DNA of 64,000 bases from Symsagittifera roscoffensis (Eukaryota > Xenacoelomorpha > Acoela > Convolutidae): the NCBI RefSeq assembly GCF_963678635.1, contig NC_087070.1, positions 25,848,007-25,912,006 of the forward strand. The letters run 5' to 3'. Every line of letters starts with the position of its first letter. Positions within the stretch are counted from its first letter, which is position 1. Positions 10,850-22,771 of this stretch are shown here, in pieces. The translations under genes and the position numbers were made by a program. Below the pieces are notes generated by a model, which had not been told where the DNA came from, did no database searches, and saw only the letters and a program-made list of their open reading frames with translations.

Positions 10850-11790
10850 TTTTTCATGGATTAAGTTTAGACAGTTGAGACAGTCATCTTCATTACGTTT
10901 ATGCGTAAACTGTTTTCATACAACTTGGACGGATGGCGTTTAAATTCAGCTTGGTCTTGCAATTTTCTTGAATCTTTTTCCCCAAAACGGTCTCAAAGTC
11001 TTGTAACAGCAAGGTTGCGAGTATGACGGCAAGAGAAACTCCCATTGCCAAACCACCTCTCTATGTAAAACACATCATTGCAGTTAAGGTGAACATGGCC
11101 TACAGCTGATTTTAGCAGTCTCTTCGTAGATTTGCGTGCAATTTCCGGAAGACTCTTCAGCTCAGTTTTTTTCTGAGTGCTTTTTCAACGGCATCTTTGA
11201 GTGAACTGATAAATTGACCACTTTTCACTAAGAAATGACGATGTCATGGTAGTCTTGGTCTACTTTTTTGTGCTTTTCATGGGATTGTTTCTTTTTTCGA
11301 TCCCTTTAGTAATTTCGGCCATAATTTGTTCGAGAGATCAGATGAAGCCCCAGGTAGAGATAGAAACTGGCGCAGTGGTACTTTATGACTTTTCAATTTG
11401 GGACAAAAAAATCTACTTCTGCCAGAATATGAAATTCCTTGATTTTGTCCCGAACTGGGTGTTATTTGTCACAAACACAAAAACTTTTGCTTTCACTCAG
11501 ATAAATCAATGCCCTCTTATGCTTTTAATGACCCGTCACATTCATTGCCTATTGGTCTATGTTGTATGTAAGTTTATCATCAACCCCCGCTGCACTACCA
11601 GTGTGAGTGACTTCAACTCAAGGGCACTGCTCTGGTGGATTTTCGGACATTCTTTCACGAGTTCTGGCCCGTTCAATAGGAGGTACTTGGGCACAAAAAT
11701 GACCAACATGCCCGTTCGTCTCAGGGCTTCTCAGTATCAGGCAGGCCCTTTCTTCTGCCATACAATATTGCCCTGATATGCGCACTTTTC
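10850..11790 (-). pseudogene. Degenerate Penelope-like reverse transcriptase
   Basis: Minus-strand frames contain, in order, KGLPDTEKP (about 11765, resembling the 'YGLPKTHKP' box), GGLAMGVSLAVILATLLLQD (about 11085, resembling 'GLAMGSPLSPVLANLFM') and RNEDDCLN (about 10900, at the position of a 'RYVDDC' catalytic box). Such an order is typical of Penelope-like RTs. Stops and frameshifts separate every block, and the first two lie further apart than usual, so there may be an insertion. The 176-codon plus-strand ORF over 11246-11776 is probably an antisense shadow. Confidence 0.5.
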
Positions 11791-13980
11791 TACTTCAAAT
11801 ATTTGGAAACAACTTTGGGGTTGCCGTGTCAAAAACTGTTTAATCTATTGCTATTTAACAAAATTCTGATGATATCATGCCATGTCACAATGTCCTCTTT
11901 TTGTACACGGAGGCCCTTATCCAAAAGAAATGGCAATTTCTTCTTTTTTCTCAGAAAGTCGTATAAATGAGAAACTTCATGATAGACAAGAAGGTAGCGT
12001 CAAAAGGATTTGCATTTCAAAGCTGTGGGAATGAATCTATAGAATCAATCTAGCGAATTGAGAAAAAAATCCAGCGTGTCCTTTGATGATTCTGATTTTC
12101 TGGTTTGAAACTTTAAACCATAATTTTTTAAAATCAATTCTGCAACTTCGCAGTCAAAAATTGGCTCTGTCAGTCTTTGGTCTTCGTTTCCCGGAGCCAT
12201 TTCAGTTTTTCCAGGCTCAAAACGCGGTCTAAAGCATCTTTCTAAGTTCTGTTCATCTGCGCAAAACAAAAAGTTTCGGTTAGGCAGTTACCCGCTCTCT
12301 TAGCTGCAGTAGTAAGGTCGACAAATGCCCTGAGGGAATGTTTTGCCTTAGAGCATGTGGATTGATTCCATAATGATGCGCTTAAACGGTGGTTGCAACG
12401 CTGAAAAATTAAATGGCACCAGCTTACGAAAGCCAAAATTTTGAACAGAGTCAAAGTTGGACAACTCAATTGCAGGATTGGTTTCAATACTCAAATATTG
12501 GTTTTAATGCTGCTTCATAATTGCAGGATTGGTTTTAATACTCAAACCAACGAACAACGAACAAAAAAATGAAATCCATAGTATGTGTAAATAGATGCGT
12601 TGCAACGCGTTTCCAGATCAATTCGGCTCCCAATGGTTAAATGTCATCTCACGCAACAATCTAAGCTTAAACTATAAAAGCAACAACTAAGAATTGCAAT
12701 CGGACTTCGATAAGTCTCAAGAATTTGCGAACAGAAGAAATACGTATGCGGAAGACGCGTTACCGAAGATGGTTGGAATGGCATTTTGCCTCAAATGAAT
12801 ATGGATATTTTCCAGACATTCAAATCTGAATACCCTTATAAAGCAGGCTGGTTCTCACATTTGTTCTAGTTAAGAGTCATGATGTATCTATAGGACCAAT
12901 CAGAAGCTGCAGACGTTTTGACGCCCGTTCCATGGGCTGATGGTAAATAGCTCTGGCGTAACGGTAGTAGACTTCCTATCTCCCTATAGGATCATTTCGG
13001 AGTCTGTTTCTGACCCCAATACGGCTGCTGCTGAAACGCAAGAGCAAAAAACTGACAAGTATACAGACTTCATAATTATTAGATTTCTTTTTCAACCTCT
13101 ATTTTTTGAGATTCTGGGCGCGGTCGCCCGCAGCACAAAAATTATTCTTTCTAGCCAGCTTTGCAAGAATCTAGCCTTTCTTTTAGGCAACCCAGGGCAG
13201 ACAGTTTAGTAAAGCAGAGAATCTCCGCGGGAATACAGTTCGAGAATGCATTGTGCGTACTCGCTACAATAAATGACAAAACCAGGTTTGACGAAAATGT
13301 TCAAAAATGTGTTGATTTATGTGTTGTTTCTCTGAAAAAATGTAACCTGTGTCGATTTTATTGTTAATTACATCAACTCTAATCATCCCTTTTTTCTCTT
13401 TATCACTTCTAGATCTATACAAATCCTAGTTTTTGAGTTGAATATGTGATAAGAGGACTCCCGGTTGTAACCTTGGTTACTAAGATACTCTTGACCTTTT
13501 AGTTATACTCAGCGAATGATACACTTCAGTCAGTCTTATTTGTATCAAAAAAAGTTCTGTCCCGTGTTTTTTTCGTAGACTTGTAGTAGACTGGCCCTAT
13601 TGATCTATAAACTCTGGGTAGTACTTTCATAAGTTTATTACAAACACTAGGCTATCTTGCTAGCTAATTGTTATACACTAATGGACAACTATAAGCTCGA
13701 ATTCTGTTTCATACTCTCCAAAAATTGATCTGACTTGCAAATAAAGTCTGACTTGTACAAAAATTAAACTTGCAATGAAAGAACAAAAATTTGACTGAAG
13801 AATTAATTTTTGCGTGGTTTTTGGAGAAAAATCACTCAAATCGAAGAGATGAACAAATGCACGCGGTGAGTTGGCTGTGACTGCTTGATGAACAATTGTA
13901 GAAACAAGATAACATTATAGAACTCGAAATTTGACTAGAGTAACAGTCCCATGGGCCATAGCACAGAATCCCTACGTTTT
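11791..13980. other. Intergenic, no supported gene
   Basis: This is AT-rich DNA with scattered ORFs under 90 codons on both strands and no recognisable motif. A short direct repeat, AATTGCAGGATTGGTTT, occurs at about 12468 and 12513. Confidence 0.55.
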
Positions 13981-13983
13981 CTG

Positions 13984-14540
13984 AACTTTGTGCAGGTGAG
14001 GAAATCCGGCTTTTATAAACCCGAATACCACTGGTAAGACTTCAAAACCAAATACCACTGGTAAGACTTCAAAACCAAATAAGGTTATTTCATCTTATCA
14101 TTTGCTCCTGGCCAACGAAAAAATTTCAGTATCGAATATAATGTTGTCCAAAAAGCACATCAAAAAAATGCATTTTGGAGGGTAAAACCTTATTTTGAGC
14201 CTAATTTTGTTGAAAAGTGAGAAACAGCCGAGTTAACAATTTTTTTTATTCCGCCTGTTTGTGAAAGATTTCAGCAATATGCAAAACTTAGTGCAGATGA
14301 GGAAAACTATCTTTTTTTAGACCCGATACTACTGGTAAATCGGCAAATCCAAATTCTGATAACCTCATAGAGGGTACTTCTGATCACCTCCTCTAGGCCT
14401 AAGTAAAAAAAAATTTGAAGCAAAAATTGTCTAAAACTGACCTTGAACAAGGCATTTTAGAGAGTAAAAACCTTAGTTTGCGCTTAATTTTGGTCAATTG
14501 GGTCGTTTCGCGTTAAATTTTTTGCTATTCACTTTTTCTT
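13984..14540. repeat. ~300-bp tandem duplication with a nested 27-bp repeat
   Basis: AACTTTGTGCAGGTGAGGAAA at 13984 is echoed by AACTTAGTGCAGATGAGGAAA at 14285. Both copies continue with a CCCGATACCACTGGTAA-like block, a GGCATTTTAGAGAGTAAAA-like block and GAGCCTAATTTTG / GCGCTTAATTTTG. Within the first copy, a 27-bp unit starting AATACCACTGGTAAGACTTC is itself tandemly repeated (14024-14077). Confidence 0.75.
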
Positions 14541-15376
14541 CGTTTGCAGAAATGGCAACACAGATGCTCCGGTATTTCGGATGAGCTAGAAAAATTACAA
14601 TCACAATGCCAACATTTATCTTTTTTCTAAATTCTTAGGACTGATTGCGCGTGTCCATTGGAATAGTTACAGCAATCAAATGTGGTGAGTGGACCACCAA
14701 TATTCTTCGAAGAACAGCGAAGTCTCCTTAATCAGATTGAGGGTGTCGAAAAAATCTTGATAACAGCGATATTAACGAGGGCGCAACTCAAAGAAAAAAA
14801 CTAAAATGGTCTACAGATGAGACTGGCAATTTGAACAGTTAATTTCACTTGTTACAATTTACTTTTTCTGGTGTGATTTTTGCATACTCAATATGTTGTT
14901 TTGCCGGCTTGCTTGTTTTTCGGGGAGTGGAATAGTGCAGGGAAATTGAAGAGTGTTTAGGGAAAAATCGAGGTTAACACTTGATAATATTTGAGAATTT
15001 ATGATGTCTGATGACTGATTTCGTTAACTAACGTTGAAGAGACAAACGATATGTCAGTGGGTAGAAATTCATTGTAAACAATTGTCAAGATTGTAAGACA
15101 AGCATAAAGAAACGAAGATGAGAAAATAAGTAACCTTGATCAGCTAAAACTAGCGATATTAAAAAAAAATGGGGGTACTCGGGACAACCAGTAAAAGTTT
15201 GATTCTTCCAAAAGCAGTTGGCCGACCAATGAAAGATACCGAATCTAAACACAATTTTTTTTATAATTCATTTCGAATTTCGGTAAAGAATTGTGGTTAC
15301 TTGAAGGTGCATTATATATTTTAGCAATTATGATATTCGATTTTGAATTTATTTATTTCCAACTTAGCAGTTGCAT
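14541..15376. other. Intergenic, nothing recognised
   Basis: This is AT-rich sequence without long ORFs. I see no repeat or element signature. Confidence 0.5.
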
Positions 15377-15473
15377 GTCGTATTACACTTATTGTTGAGA
15401 TACGTTGATGCTGCCTTTGTTATCCCGCGTCGTATTACACTTATTGTTGAGATACGTTGATGCTGCCTTTGTT
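15377..15473. repeat. 52-bp period tandem duplication
   Basis: A 45-bp stretch starting GTCGTATTACACTTATTGTT is repeated exactly at 15377-15421 and 15429-15473, with 7 bp between the copies. Confidence 0.9.
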
Positions 15474-15749
15474 CTGAGTTATCTGGGATGGTTTTTCTTT
15501 TCATTCAAAGGAAGCAATCACAGTGCCGAAGAACAACAGCCGAAGTACAACAAGCCGATAATGAAAAAATGTTCAACAGTGCCGAAAATTGATGATTTTT
15601 GGCACTGTTAAACAAACGTTGCAACAATTTAGGCAGTCTTGTACACTGGAATTATTGAATGAATCTCTACACATTAACAAAAGTCATCAAATTTTTGCAT
15701 TGAACATTTCCTTTTTCGGTAATATTGTACAGCTAATATTAGAGACACA

Positions 15750-18655
15750 AAACCCCTGGTCGAGCCCCTGTCCAGAACTCATTAAAACCACAAGCAAAAC
15801 ATTCAACGAAGTGGTCCACTGGAAACCAGTCTTTATGATCTTATGAAAATCAAAGTTGGTTATATCTTCAATGAAACCCCTCAACAGCACTCTGAACAGC
15901 CTGATAGAAAACAACGAAAACAACTTCAGAATGCACGCAGCAAGGATCTTTCCATGCTTACTACTGCGCAAAGTTTAACAATGATGATTCCTCATCAAAA
16001 AACAATAGCAAGACGACTTAAGCAATGGCAAGACAATGACCTGGATGACCAATATAACGAAATAAAGGCGCTGCAAATACGCTCGACAAAAACAAATAGA
16101 AGGAAAACTGAAACTGAGGCAAAATGAATCAACAAACTAAGGAATACTGGAAAAATACCAGGCGCAACAGGAAAACTAACAGACACGTCCAATGATGTTC
16201 TTTCGCTCGACAAAACTGTCAAAAGTAAAACAGTAGAACAATTTCTTTTTGAGAGACACCAAACATTTTAACCAATTGATGATAACTATATTACACCAGT
16301 CTCAAATGAAACAACCCCTTTCGTCGATATTTGATCCGATAAACAATCAACATATCAAAAAAGCAGCCATGATAACGCACACAACTCATGGACCATCTGA
16401 CTATGATGCATATGACTGGAGACGTATTTTACCACACTTCGGAAAACAATCAGTTGAGAATTCAAAAATAATAGCTGAAATTGCCAAAAAATTTGCTACC
16501 GAAGAACTAAACCCAGAACTAAACCCAGAACTAAACCCAGAACTAAACCCAGAACCACAACGCATGTAGAATAATACCCTCCAATAAGAACCCAAGAGTA
16601 AGATCCATAGGCATAGAAGAAGTTATGCGTAAGGATAAAAAAGAGAATAAAGAATAAAATAACAAAATGATTGAACAATGAAGTAGGTTCAAATTACCAA
16701 CTCTGTCAAGGCAAAAATGTGGCACTGAATATGCGATACACACGCCAAGACATCAACACAGCAAAGTCTTTGCCAATGCCGTTTTCCGATAGATGCCAAA
16801 AACGCTCTCAACTCGCTAAAGCTGAAAACTATCGAAAATACCTGCCCATCTCTTTTGACAGCGATTTAGAACTCGCATTTTAATCCATCTAAACTGTTTG
16901 ATAACAAAAAACCAACTACTCTCAAGAAGTATTCACTAGCAATGGCTATGTACGTTCTAGCCATAATGACCCTCATAAAACTTTCATCAGTAGACAAAGT
17001 AACCCAGAAATGGTACGCAGACGACAAAAACGCAGTCGGTAGGTTAAGCAATCTTCGAATCTTCCTCGATGAAATTGTATCAATAGGTAAATTTTTTGGC
17101 TACCATGTTACAGCTTCCAAATGCCAACGCATTATCAAAGATAAAACATTCGGTAAAGCTGAAAAAATTCGCGAAAATACAGGAATCACTGTAAAAGCAG
17201 GCGCCCGAGTGCTTGTTCAATTATATGAACAGAATCTGAATGTACAAAATTCCTTGATTATCAACAGAATGAGCAAATCAGAAATTTGAGTAAACTAACC
17301 AAAATAGCTAAAACTTCCCCTAAAACATTTATGCCCGCTATACTAAAGTAGTTCAAGAAAACCTTCCATTTCTAACCAGGACAACACCTAACAAAATGGA
17401 AATTTTAGAAATTTAAGAAAAGTTTATCAAAAAATAACTGATACCTAATCTAGTCGGTAAAGACATATTGAACCCACGGTTCCGTGAGGTATCTTTCGTA
17501 ACCCTTAAAATGGGTGGCCTTAATGACAAGCTGCCATCCGACCATGAAAGCTATCTTGAATGCTCGAAGGAAAGATCACTAGTACTGGAACCTCAAGATA
17601 CTGTTACAGCAAAAACACAGCGAGAAAATTTTTTTATGAAAGTCAAAAAGATGAAAAACTGAAGGAACCTATCAAAGGAAAACAAACTTCATTAACTCAT
17701 CAAACGAAACTGGTAAATACACAATGGAGTTGATCTCTGAAAAAGGAGCCTCTAACTGGCTCATTGATTTACCACTAAGCAGATACAACTTCAACCTGAA
17801 TAAATCAGTATTCAGAGATAGTATTTACTTTAGATACGGATCGGAAACGACCAAAACCCCACTCACATGAGCATGTGGAGCAAACTTTAACTTGAATCAT
17901 GCCCTACACTGTGCAAAGGACGGTTACACAAACATAAGAAACAATGAAGTTAAAGAGCACTCGCCAACTTGATGATCGAGGTTTACCATGACGTCGAAAT
18001 GGAGCCGAACTTAAGCCGCTGCAAGGCAAAAGATTTGTCAACTATTGAACTAGAGCTGAAGATGAGGCACGGCTTGCCATTAAAGCCAACGGACTCTGGG
18101 CCTCTCGATTAAGCCGCGCTTTCTTTGACTAGAAAAAGTTCAACCCTCATGCCAAAACATCGTAAAAACTGCATAAAGTCTCATAAAAATATTGCGAAAC
18201 GCTGAAGAACTCCATATATCAGCAAAGAATTTTAAACGTAGAGCAGAGTAGCTTCTGCCCGCTAACTTTCTGATGCACCGGTGGCGCTGCTCCAACTGTC
18301 ACGGGGACGATGCAGCAATTAGCCGAAAAACTAAGTGAAAAAAGACAAGAAAGCTACTCAGAATCGATAAACTACCTAAGAACTAAAACAAGCTTCGCAT
18401 TCCTGAGTGGCTCTATACTTTGTATAAGGGGGTAGAGATCGCTGAGCAAAGTTCAATTTATCGACAACTCCATTAGCGCTATTGTAGAGGAAGGACGGCT
18501 AAGATAAATAAACCTTACGACGATGCATTCAATGCTGATTGATGAATTTATTGATGAAATGAGACATTTTGCTGATTTATATACATGTTTATAACGCTGG
18601 TATGGTTCCATCTAGCTTGTGCACTTACCGTTACTGAACGGAAGAGCCTTTTTTA
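15750..18655 (+). mobile_element. Decayed RLE-type non-LTR retrotransposon, copy A
   Basis: The plus strand carries, across several frames, the landmarks of the same family as the better-preserved element at 51611-55279. They include IARRLKQWQDNDLDDQYNEI (about 16006-16065, the conserved pre-RT block), GPSDYDAYDWRRIL (about 16391), a shortened palm region (about 16690-16900), WYADDKNAVGRL (about 17011, catalytic box), MGGLNDKL and a CG(A)NFNLNHALHCAKDG zinc-like motif (about 17877-17930). The C-terminal end is YLRTKTSFAFLSGSILCIRG (about 18373-18435). The 3' UTR runs to about 18655. Many stops and frameshifts make it a clear fossil. Its residues differ widely from the 51.6-kb element, so it belongs to another subfamily. 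Confidence 0.8.
16504..16555 (+). repeat. 12-bp tandem repeat (GAACTAAACCCA)n
   Basis: About four and a half copies of GAACTAAACCCA lie inside the decayed RLE element and encode a repeated Asn-Pro-Glu-Leu peptide. It looks like a local expansion after the element inserted. Confidence 0.95.
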
Positions 18656-18918
18656 TATATAGTTTTTTTAAAAAAAAATAGAATAAGGGGTTGCAGATCG
18701 CTGCGCAAAGAACAATTAACTGCATTAAAAGCGCTATTGTAGAGGAAGGATGGCTAAGATAAATTATGATTACGACGACGCATTTAATGCTGATATTTGA
18801 CTTCATTGATACAACGATAGAAATTGCTGATACAAATAAATTTTTATAAAGATGTTATGGCCCTATCCAGCTTGTGCACTGACCGTAAATAAACGGAAGG
18901 GCCCCTTTTGTAATTTAC
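18656..18918 (+). mobile_element. Second, 5'-truncated 3' end of the same RLE element
   Basis: The sequence from about 18685 repeats the 3' end of copy A: the blocks GCGCTATTGTAGAGGAAGGA, ACGACGATGCATTCAATGCTGA-like, and CCAGCTTGTGCACTGACCGT. It ends in GGGCCCCTTTTGTAATTTAC at 18918, where it abuts the gypsy-associated SGNH ORF directly. A third copy of this 3' end lies at 55640-55905. The pattern fits the 5' truncation typical of target-primed reverse transcription. Confidence 0.8.
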
Positions 18919-20538
18919 CTTGTCCTCAGTTCAGCTTCCATTTCTTCTATCCTCGTTTGGAACGCGTCGTCTATCCACTGTACTCCAGGTTGGGTATTGA
19001 AGTGTATACCATCTTTTGTCAAGGCACCATGGTCCACCATTCTCAACGTATTTTCGACTTCCATCAAACGGAGTTCGTTGGGGTTTCCTGTGGTCAGATT
19101 CCTGATCATCACATTCCACTGGGTTACGTTCCTATTCATGAAGTCGACTACTGGTGACCCGGCGTCTGGGTTAAGGGAATTGGTACACAAGACAACAATC
19201 CTGGATCTGTATTTCTCTTTCAATTCGTTAAGGAGACAAATCAGAAGTGATTTCGATTTCGCCTCGGGTGTGACGGGGTTCCTTGAGACATCGTTCGTCC
19301 CTATCATCACGGTCAACGTGTCCACCCTATCGTCGTTCTGCAGCTCCATCATATTGATTACTTGAACCACTGAAGCCCCTCCAAAGGAGATCACGGTAGT
19401 CTGTCCTCCTACTAAAATTTGGTTCAAATCCCTCAACAGAGTGTCCCCTATGATTAAGTGTTGGCTTCCCGTCGGCACCGTTTGGTGGATCGCCGCTGGA
19501 TTCCAGGTCATACCGTTCAGGCAGGCTCTGGGGTGTTCCGCTGCGACTTGCACGAAGGTCCTTCGAGTGTTGAGGTCCTTTCGAATGTCAACCACCCGCG
19601 ACCTCACCTTGGCTCCACTCGGTACCGGACCGGCCGTCTCTGTGGGAGTCGTTGGTTTTTCCTTTCTGATGGGTGACTGGCCCGCTCGCTGATTAGGAAC
19701 AATCCTGCCCTAGCTTCGGTCTCTCGCTCGGTTTATTTCCTGTATCGCAGCTTTGGCCACTTGCTCAATTTTCTCCTGGAACTGAGGTGCCAGGTAAGTG
19801 TCCGAGGGGTCAAGAATCGTGTTTCTCGCGTTTGAAGGCGAGCTCACTCGCTGCGGGCCTTCACCTCACCGGGCCTATAAAGCTCCTGAGTCTTGGAATT
19901 GGCTGTCGTCTTGGTGTTCATCATTGCCAGAACCTCCGGCGACGACTTGCTGACTCTATAGAGCTCCTTCAAGTGCTTTATGTCTTCTTCTTTGATGAGG
20001 ATATGCAGCTCCTTGTGTTTTTGTTTCCATTCGTCACAGTTTTTTCGCCTTTTCTTGAAGATCATTCAACCTCGTGCACAACTGCTTCCAGTCTTTGTCT
20101 TTCTTCTCCAGAGTTTCACTCGTCTCCGCCGTTTGTGTCTGAATTTCGTTCCTGCTGACTTTTTTTATTGGAGGAGCCTCTGTTGGGGAGTCTGCAGAGG
20201 GGCATTTCCCCTAACCGGTAGTCCCTCTGCTCGCCCAGTCCAGGTTCACGAGCTATGTCGTGACCCCACATTTCCCCTCGTCGCCATCTCATGAGTCGGT
20301 TACGACCTCTCTCGGCAGTTCCGGACGCGCCAAAGGCCAACATCAAGAGCACATCCGTGGGGCGTTCCCCACGAGCTTCCCTTCCCAACGCATTGAGAAG
20401 TGCGACGGTGAACAGCTGATACACCTGATACACCTCGTCCAGAGCTGATACACCTCTGATACACCGCTGATACACCTCGTCCAGAACCGTTCCCAGGCTT
20501 GCTGAGATAAAATCCATCAAATCATTCGTATCACTCAT
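18919..20538 (-). pseudogene. Gypsy-associated ORF with SGNH-hydrolase domain, copy 1 (truncated)
   Basis: On the minus strand this ORF starts MSDTNDLMDFISASLGTVLD at 20538. It continues through a charged, probably coiled-coil region (about 20110-19740) and ends in an SGNH/GDSL-type hydrolase domain (19607-18919). The domain shows IGDTLLRDL (block I; the usual nucleophile Ser is Thr here), SFGGASV (block II-like Gly), MIGTNDVSR (block III Asn) and DGIHFN (block V Asp and His). Three tandem relatives lie at 25262-36241. Here the ORF is interrupted near 20116 and 19844, has a TAG at 19710-19712, and is cut off at 18918 by the RLE 3' end. If expressed in an intact element, it would be a lipid or carbohydrate esterase or a structural derivative. 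Role unknown. Confidence 0.75.
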
Positions 20539-21051
20539 TCTTCTTCGTGTGTGTCTGTTCGTGTTTCTCAGATTCAATTCAAGTTCAATATACAAAGTAC
20601 GATCAATCAAGATCTAAAAAACAAGTCAGGACTTAGATTAATCATTCCGAGCTGTTTCATCTCTAAGATTAAACATCATTTACACCTTTTAAGAACAGTC
20701 CATTGAAACTCTCTTTTGTTTTCAGTTTAAAAACTAGCACCAAGGTGGATTGCGCACCTGCGATCTTGTCAGAATAACATAATTGAGTCTGTCACCCTTC
20801 GTACCTGGAGTGTTCCAGGCTTCCATGACATAAGTATCACTTAAAACATAATCTAACAATAACATAACAAATGAATATCATACATCAACACTATCACATA
20901 GAGACCTAATACCTAATCATTAACCTAAAATTTAATCCTAGTGACTAAAAATTAAACCTAATAAAGACTATTTAACACGGAATGTGGCTCTAACATATGC
21001 TCAGATAATATCTTTTATGTAAGTAGACCTCTATGTCCGTTTCTAAAAATA
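20539..21051. other. Noncoding spacer between macro-like region and SGNH ORF
   Basis: This AT-rich spacer recurs with high similarity at 24603-25050, 29361-29800, 32801-33250 and 36242-36640. Read on the minus strand it ends with a good splice-acceptor candidate, a T-rich tract then CAG (plus-strand CTGAAAAACAAGTC in the array copies, CTAAAAAACAAGTC here), about 75-90 nt before the SGNH ORF start. It may be an intron or leader for a spliced downstream mRNA. Confidence 0.5.
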
Positions 21052-22285
21052 TTACATGTACGAGGGCGTACAACCCTCTCGGATGCAGTTTTCCCCTATT
21101 GGGATCATAGACTGGTAAGGAGAGAGAGAGGTCACTCCTCTCTCAACCAGGAAATCCCTGAGTCTAGTTAAGGCCAGCACCAAGTTTTCGGGATTTACGT
21201 GTTGTCTATCAATGGCCTTAGTTGCAAGGAAACACAAATATTTCCCTGTTATATGTGATGCAACAGGGGACAGCGCTACATTCCTCCTATACCAGGCCTC
21301 TGTTTCCATAAAAACTCGATACTCTTATACTCTCTTTTAAAGTCGGCCGCTAGTGCTGTCTCAAAACTTACATCCGCGGTTATCGCTATAGTGCACGTAC
21401 GTTCCGTGAGTATGAAATCACTGTCCGCGATAACAATATTGTTTGAGTAGTGATTTGATAAATCAAAATACGATTCAAAAATTTGTCCAAAAAGCGCTTT
21501 TTAGCATTTTCGCCCTTCGTTTCCAGCTCTCCGGTTTCCTTTGCCAATTTTAATTTTTTGATCATAAAGATTTTCGTGTGGGTGAGTCCTACCCCCACTC
21601 TCCGGACAAAAAAATCCATCGACGTCCCCGTCGATTGCCCAAAATTGAGCAGATTGAAATTGGATTCTGGAACGCGTAGAGGACCATCTGGAGCGACCCA
21701 GTTGGACTCGGTATTGTCATGGCTGACGTATTTGATGCCGTATTTATCGACATCCTGAATCGTCTAGATTGTCTCTTTAGGATCTGCCGGCAGATCATAG
21801 AGCCATTCGAGCACTCGCAAGTTCGTTAATTCTTGCTCATGAGTCTGCTCCGCCTCTGGTTCGAACTCTACTTCTGATTCGGAGCGATCGTCGATCCAAT
21901 CCTGATCCATGTCATTGACTAGGTCAATCTCTTGTGGCACCGCTACTTCATCCAGTCCCACCAACGATTCCATCATATCGCTTAAAACTATTCTGTCTAT
22001 GACGAAATCCTCGCCATACGGGTTGTACTTTTTCTTGTTCCTTCCTTTCTTACTTTGGCGTGTTTCCATGGTGAAACGAAAGTCAGGCTGTACTCCATTG
22101 TCAATTTCAGTTTGTTCTGGGCAGTCCCAGTCCTCTTGGGCATAAGGTAGAGTTTCGTTGTCCACCTCCACTCGCTCGGTCAACTCCAGGTCCAGTGGTA
22201 GATCGCAATTATCTTCCACCTCATTCCCGTCATTTTTGTCGCGCATGCTTCTTTCTTTCAACTCGCAGGCAGGATCCACTATCAA
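21052..22285 (-). pseudogene. Post-integrase acidic region and macro-like domain, copy 1
   Basis: The minus strand from 22285 encodes a Glu/Asp-rich protein (ending ADPKETI at 21764) that follows the integrase C-terminus in this family. Next comes GVGLTHTKIFMIKK, and then a region at about 21430-21052 resembling macro domains of the OARD1 type (GKYLCFLATKAIDRQHVNPE, NLVLALTRLRDFLVERGVTS). Frameshifts near 21764, 21430 and 21120 break it. The loop that in macro domains reads GCGLD is not conserved, so ADP-ribose binding is uncertain. Confidence 0.55.
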
Positions 22286-22771
22286 TTAGTCCTCATCATG
22301 CATGTCGGCTGGAATACACCAGTCCTCCGATGAAGCATTGTGGGGGTTGATGTTCTCGTAATGAGCTGTCCGTCCGGTACTCAACCGATAAAAATGACCT
22401 CCGTGGTGCACTTCAGTTATTTGAAATCGACTGCGTCATTTTTTCCGCAAATTTTCAGTTCCCTTCCATGGAACTACCTCCTCGAACACCCAGACATAAT
22501 CTCCGACTGAGTAGGCCTTTGGATCCGCAGTCTTTTTATCGAATCTTCATTTTTGTATAATTTGAGCCTGCTGCGTGTTCCTCCTGCATAAATAATTGAG
22601 TTCATGCTGCCTCCTGATCACATCACGAACGTACGTTTGTGGTGCTGTTTTCTTTCCTTCGTACTCAGGGTAGAAGAACGTTAATGGAAGTGCTTTCTCG
22701 TGACCGGTCAACATCATGTGCGGGCTTATTCTCGTGGTAGAATGTTGTGTGCTGTTACAAGAACCGATCAC
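22286..22771 (-). pseudogene. Ty3/gypsy integrase C-terminal fragment
   Basis: The minus strand reads TRISPHMMLTGHEKALPLTF, a gypsy integrase post-core motif (in other families close to 'G.SPF.L..GREPRLP'). It then has a helical stretch (22640-22547) and an SH3-like/GPY-type segment (VGDYVWVFEEVVPWKG) with a frame change near 22547. At 22772 it is joined to an RT-linker fragment instead of the integrase core, so it is rearranged. Confidence 0.8.

Noticed and set aside
11246..11776. 176-codon plus-strand ORF with a hydrophobic N-terminus
   Set aside because: The opposite strand shows RT-like blocks over the same stretch, and no domain is recognisable. Treated as an antisense shadow of the Penelope-like remnant.
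15575..15609. Small hairpin AACAGTGCC...GGCACTGTT as a possible transposon end
   Set aside because: The arms are short, there is almost no interior and no target duplication is visible.
18413..18655. SINE or hammerhead ribozyme in the dispersed 240-bp repeat
   Set aside because: The repeat starts in the last codons of the RLE element and matches its 3' UTR. I found no box A/B promoter, and the CTGATGA...GAAA hammerhead core is not intact.
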